64,000 nt of DNA from Allacma fusca (lineage: Eukaryota > Arthropoda > Collembola > Symphypleona > Sminthuridae): positions 48,223,067 to 48,287,066 of the forward strand of contig OX359245.1 in assembly GCA_947179485.1 (NCBI GenBank), in the 5' to 3' direction. Shown piece after piece: positions 60,665 through 64,000 of this stretch. Below the pieces are notes generated by a model. That model ran no database searches, had not been told where the DNA came from, and saw only the letters and a program-made list of their open reading frames with translations. A program made the translations under genes and the position numbers. Numbering within the stretch: the stretch's first letter is position 1; the number at the start of each line of letters is the position of its first letter.

Positions 60665-63427
60665 ATGACAAGACTAAATGATATAATCGTAGACATAACC
60701 ACAAGATTTGGAATGAAGAATATAATTCTAGCTGGCGACTTCAATGCCAGGGTAGGAAATCTAAACAGCGACGCAAAGAGCCTCTGCAACGAAAAACTTG
60801 AGAACAAGAGAGAAACTATGGACCTTACTAAATCTAAACGAGGGGAACTTCTAGTAAAAATGTGTGAAGAAGCGGATCTCATCCTATTAAATGGCCGATC
60901 ACCATCCGACCGACCAGCTGTATTTACATATGTGGGACCTCAGGGGAAAAGCGTTATTGATTTGATTTGGGTCAATGAGTGTTGTGGCCGACTTATCGAG
61001 GACCTGTCGTTTAGAAACTCTACACTATCATCTCATGCTGTAGGAAAGCTATTACTAAACTTGGGAATTCAGCAGAAATGGACCGTAGACATAAGGACGG
61101 AGCAACTTAAATGGAACTCTGATAAGCAAATAAACTACAACAATTACCTTGGTTCTCTTTCTCCTTTTGGCGGACAAAATGTGGACGAGCATTATGAACA
61201 CATCGCAACGAATATTAGGGACGCAGCAGAAAAGACCAACATGAAATTCCTCAGGAATTCAAGGAAAAGAATCTGGCAACCAAAGCCATGGTTCGATTCA
61301 GACTGTAAAAACTCAAAACACTTTTTGAATGACCTTTGGAAGAAAGTCAGGCAGTCTTTCAACAAGCAAGAAGTAGTTGCGTATTGTGAATACAAAAAGG
61401 CACATTCCAGGCTGCTCAAGCTAAAGAAAAAACAACACTGGGAAGCAACCAAACAGAAGCTAAGGGACAACAAAAATACCTCACAATTTTGGAAAACAAT
61501 AAATACCTTCCGTAACAGCAGACAACCTCCCAAATTACTTAGTGAAGAAAAATGGCTTAAATTCTACCAAGAAAACATGCCTCTTAAATACTTTGGGCCT
61601 ACTCAGGAATTTAGGAAACATGATGAGGAACTTGACAGGAATATTTTGATGGAGGAACTCGACTCAGCCTTAGGCACTCTCAAAAATAACAAAGCGCCAG
61701 GAACTGACAAAATTCCAAACGAATTTTTGAAGAATTGTCATCCAAACCTCAAAGCAGAAATTCTCGTCCTCTTCAACAGCATTTGGAAGACAGAACAAAC
61801 GCCAAAAAAATGGTCTGAAATCGAAATGACGACGCTCTTCAAAAAGGGGGACGAACAACTTCCAGTAAATTACAGGGGAATAGCATTAATAAATACTATT
61901 TCAAAATTAATTACTACCATAATTCAAACTCGTCTCTACAACTGGTGCGAGAAACACAAGATCCTTCCAGAGTCTCAAGCGGGCTTCCGACAAAAAAGAG
62001 GATGCCAAGACCAAATTTTCTGCCTCAACTCTATAGTGCAAGCTCGACTTTCAAAAAATCGTAAGCTATTTGCTCTATTCGTGGACTTTAAACGCGCCTT
62101 TGACTCAATTAAACACCAAATATTATGGGAAAAGATGAATGAGGTTGGAGTCAGTGGGAAAATAATAAATATCATCAAGTCATTATACGAAAATGCGAAT
62201 TTCATCGTCAGGTGCGAGGAGGGCCTATCTACACCAATCGAGGTAACAATGGGCGTCCTCCAAGGGGAAATCCTCAGCCCACTACTGTTCTCCATCTACA
62301 TTAGCGACATGGACAACTTCTTCAATGAAAATGGTGCAAGTCCAATCAACATGGGATACGAACGAAAAATAAGCAATCTCCTATTTGCTGACGATACATG
62401 CATCTTGGCTGACAGCAAACTTAGCTTACAAAATAAAATTAACATTCTCCACGAATACTGCAACTTAAGGGGTCTTGAAATAAATTTATTGAAAACTAAC
62501 GTATTGATTTTTTCCAATCGGGGAATAACACCAAAAAGGCCGAAATGGTTCTTAAACGGAAGTGAAATCATAAAGGTAAAAGAATACATGTACTTAGGAG
62601 TGATATTCCAATCCTCAGGAATCTTCAAGAAGCACTTAGACAACATCAAATCCAAAACCGCAGCTGCCTCAAACGCCTTGGTAAACACATTAAACAAAGC
62701 GCCAATGGACTCCTGGGACAGTACAGCCAAACTAGTAAACGCGACAGTTCTTCCCATTTATCAATACGCCGCCCCAATTTGGAGTCTGAACCTACTGGAG
62801 GAAATTGAAACCGTCCAGCAGTTTTTCCTAAAGAAACTGCTCTGGCTGCCTAGGTCGACTCCTAGATACTGGGTAAGATCCGAAACAGGCAAAATAAACT
62901 CCATGGTGCAAATAATAAAATTGTCCATCCTATTCTTGGCCAAAATTCTAAACTTAGACAAAAGTAGATATGTTAGGCAGTGCTACGACAGGCTTCTGGA
63001 ACTATCCCAACTAAAACATGCAAGTCCAAAATTCAACTGGGTTCTCCAAATGAAAAACATACTTTGCACCTTTGGCTTCATCTCAGTATGGAACAGGCAA
63101 TCAGCTGAAGTCCTCCTGAATAATCTGGAAGACATACTGAAATCTATCAAACTACAATGTGAAGAGAAGGACATCCAAAGAATCTACAAATCATCATACT
63201 CCCATGAATTCAGACTACTGAAAACAAATACTCACACCTCAAACTACCTGAGAGCCCCCATCTCCCTTAGTGCTAAAAGACTTATTGCTCAATTAAGAGC
63301 AGGAAGTGATAAATTGTATTATAAGAAAATTAGAATTAAATTTGACAAAGAAAACGGTAAATTTTGCTCTTTAAATGAAGAAAATGATTACTACCACGTA
63401 TTTACAAAATGTACGCATCTCGTTTAG
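60665..63427 (+). CDS. Non-LTR retrotransposon endonuclease-RT, truncated but open
   Basis: A 920-codon frame (open back to 60596) from an APE-type LINE of the I/Jockey side by recognition. It starts inside the endonuclease: LAGDFNARVG at about residue 22-31 is present but the earlier catalytic motifs are missing, so the copy is 5'-truncated near 60600. The usual S-D-H motif reads SSHAVG. The reverse transcriptase is complete: APGTDKIPNEF, YRGIALINTISKL, AGFRQKRGCQD, LFVDFKRAFDS with D474, GVLQGEILSPLLF, and FADD at 574-577. A C-terminal Cys/His remnant (YYHVFTKCTHL) is cut short by the stop at 63425-63427. Sequence identical in type to that starting CGTTTAGGAGAG continues as background found also at 55211, so the stop may come from flanking DNA. 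No TSD or poly(A) found. Confidence 0.85.
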   Translation: MTRLNDIIVDITTRFGMKNIILAGDFNARVGNLNSDAKSLCNEKLENKRETMDLTKSKRGELLVKMCEEADLILLNGRSPSDRPAVFTYVGPQGKSVIDLIWVNECCGRLIEDLSFRNSTLSSHAVGKLLLNLGIQQKWTVDIRTEQLKWNSDKQINYNNYLGSLSPFGGQNVDEHYEHIATNIRDAAEKTNMKFLRNSRKRIWQPKPWFDSDCKNSKHFLNDLWKKVRQSFNKQEVVAYCEYKKAHSRLLKLKKKQHWEATKQKLRDNKNTSQFWKTINTFRNSRQPPKLLSEEKWLKFYQENMPLKYFGPTQEFRKHDEELDRNILMEELDSALGTLKNNKAPGTDKIPNEFLKNCHPNLKAEILVLFNSIWKTEQTPKKWSEIEMTTLFKKGDEQLPVNYRGIALINTISKLITTIIQTRLYNWCEKHKILPESQAGFRQKRGCQDQIFCLNSIVQARLSKNRKLFALFVDFKRAFDSIKHQILWEKMNEVGVSGKIINIIKSLYENANFIVRCEEGLSTPIEVTMGVLQGEILSPLLFSIYISDMDNFFNENGASPINMGYERKISNLLFADDTCILADSKLSLQNKINILHEYCNLRGLEINLLKTNVLIFSNRGITPKRPKWFLNGSEIIKVKEYMYLGVIFQSSGIFKKHLDNIKSKTAAASNALVNTLNKAPMDSWDSTAKLVNATVLPIYQYAAPIWSLNLLEEIETVQQFFLKKLLWLPRSTPRYWVRSETGKINSMVQIIKLSILFLAKILNLDKSRYVRQCYDRLLELSQLKHASPKFNWVLQMKNILCTFGFISVWNRQSAEVLLNNLEDILKSIKLQCEEKDIQRIYKSSYSHEFRLLKTNTHTSNYLRAPISLSAKRLIAQLRAGSDKLYYKKIRIKFDKENGKFCSLNEENDYYHVFTKCTHLV

Positions 63428-64000
63428 GAGAGAGCGAAAATTTAAAATCCTTTAATAGTCTTCAAATTATAGTATTAAGATTTGAAAATTGAATAAACAC
63501 AAATGAAGTTATTCTGAACAAGTTTAAGCAAAATATTAAAGGACGTTGTAGCTAGCCGTGCACACAGTACAATTACCATATGCTCCTAATTCTATAAATT
63601 TGAATTTGCAAACTACGGAAGAACATTTCAAATGGTGTCGACGCTTATTGACCTTAAACAAATGACAATAATCTGGCTTCGTTCTGATGATTTTTTTGGA
63701 GTTTCAAACTTGAAATTATTCTTAAGCACATTTGCATGAAAATGAGCGCGGTGTTGAGAAGGTCGTTGTTCAGTAGCCTATATATTTACTACAGTTGGCA
63801 AATTGCGAAAAAGTAGCAAGGTATTTTGGATCAGCCCTTTTATATTTTAAGGTAGAATGTTTTTGGGAAAAAATAAATGATACTATTTTTAAATAATAGA
63901 ATCCATTTCTTTGGATATACTGTTTTTAATTAAATGCCAGGGCACTGCAATATTAATTCTCGTAACGTCTGAAAATAAATTTCTATTATACTTTGGTGTG
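63428..64000. repeat. Background repeat downstream of LINE
   Basis: 63425-63580 matches the 143-bp block at 55228-55370, here single-copy and diverged. 63590-63830 matches 56035-56320, and the last 70 bases match 56350-56420. Nothing coding. Confidence 0.75.

Noticed and set aside
60665-63427. Host gene encoding a nuclease or polymerase
   Set aside because: Motif order endonuclease then RT with FADD is that of a LINE, and truncation at both ends argues against domestication.

Overview
This window looks like AT-rich, intron-bearing eukaryotic DNA, most likely from an invertebrate and plausibly an arthropod. I infer that from the transposon families present (hAT, pogo/Tigger, CR1-like and I/Jockey-like LINEs, a Mag-like Ty3/gypsy element) and from the spliced transposase genes. 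The species cannot be named from the sequence. I found no convincing host protein gene, tRNA, rRNA or CRISPR array. Every long open frame belongs to a mobile element.

There are two layers. The background is a palimpsest of diverged copies of the same long non-coding repeat, recognisable as short modules recurring in partly conserved order from one end of the window to the other (for example 2.2-2.7 kb with 56.9-57.4 kb, 17.6-18.8 kb with 58.3-59.4 kb, 22.6-24.5 kb with 36.4-37.8 kb, 38.2-39.5 kb with 48.4-50.4 kb). On top lie younger insertions, many with exact target-site duplications (TSDs). Background copies that lack an insertion act as paralogous empty sites and confirm several element boundaries.

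Layout: hAT-type element 102-1043; broken pogo/Tigger transposase 4.4-7.1 kb; decayed minus-strand CR1-like LINE 7.1-10.0 kb; a complete autonomous hAT transposon 10289-14835 with an apparently intact 12-exon transposase; background to 19.3 kb with a 98-bp MITE; hAT-type element 19331-20527; background; a non-autonomous hAT of the same family as the autonomous one at 25976-28520, itself carrying a MITE and a second hAT-type element; a young full-length Ty3/gypsy retrotransposon 29795-34687 with an intact 1322-residue Gag-Pol; background; hAT-type elements at 39475-40425, 43462-44298, about 45870-46960 (remnant) and 48938-49915; a Tigger-type MITE 52342-53221; an insertion with a 143-bp target duplication near 55.2-56.0 kb; background; and a truncated but open LINE at 60.6-63.4 kb.

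The most unusual signal is in the hAT-type elements. Each carries arrays of a short word inside its ends (TTCGGGTC, CGAGTACGAGT, GGGTACGGGTAC, TTCGGGAACGGG, TTCAGTTCAG and others). The word differs between families. In most of the elements the array is on the same strand at both ends, although the terminal inverted repeats are inverted.
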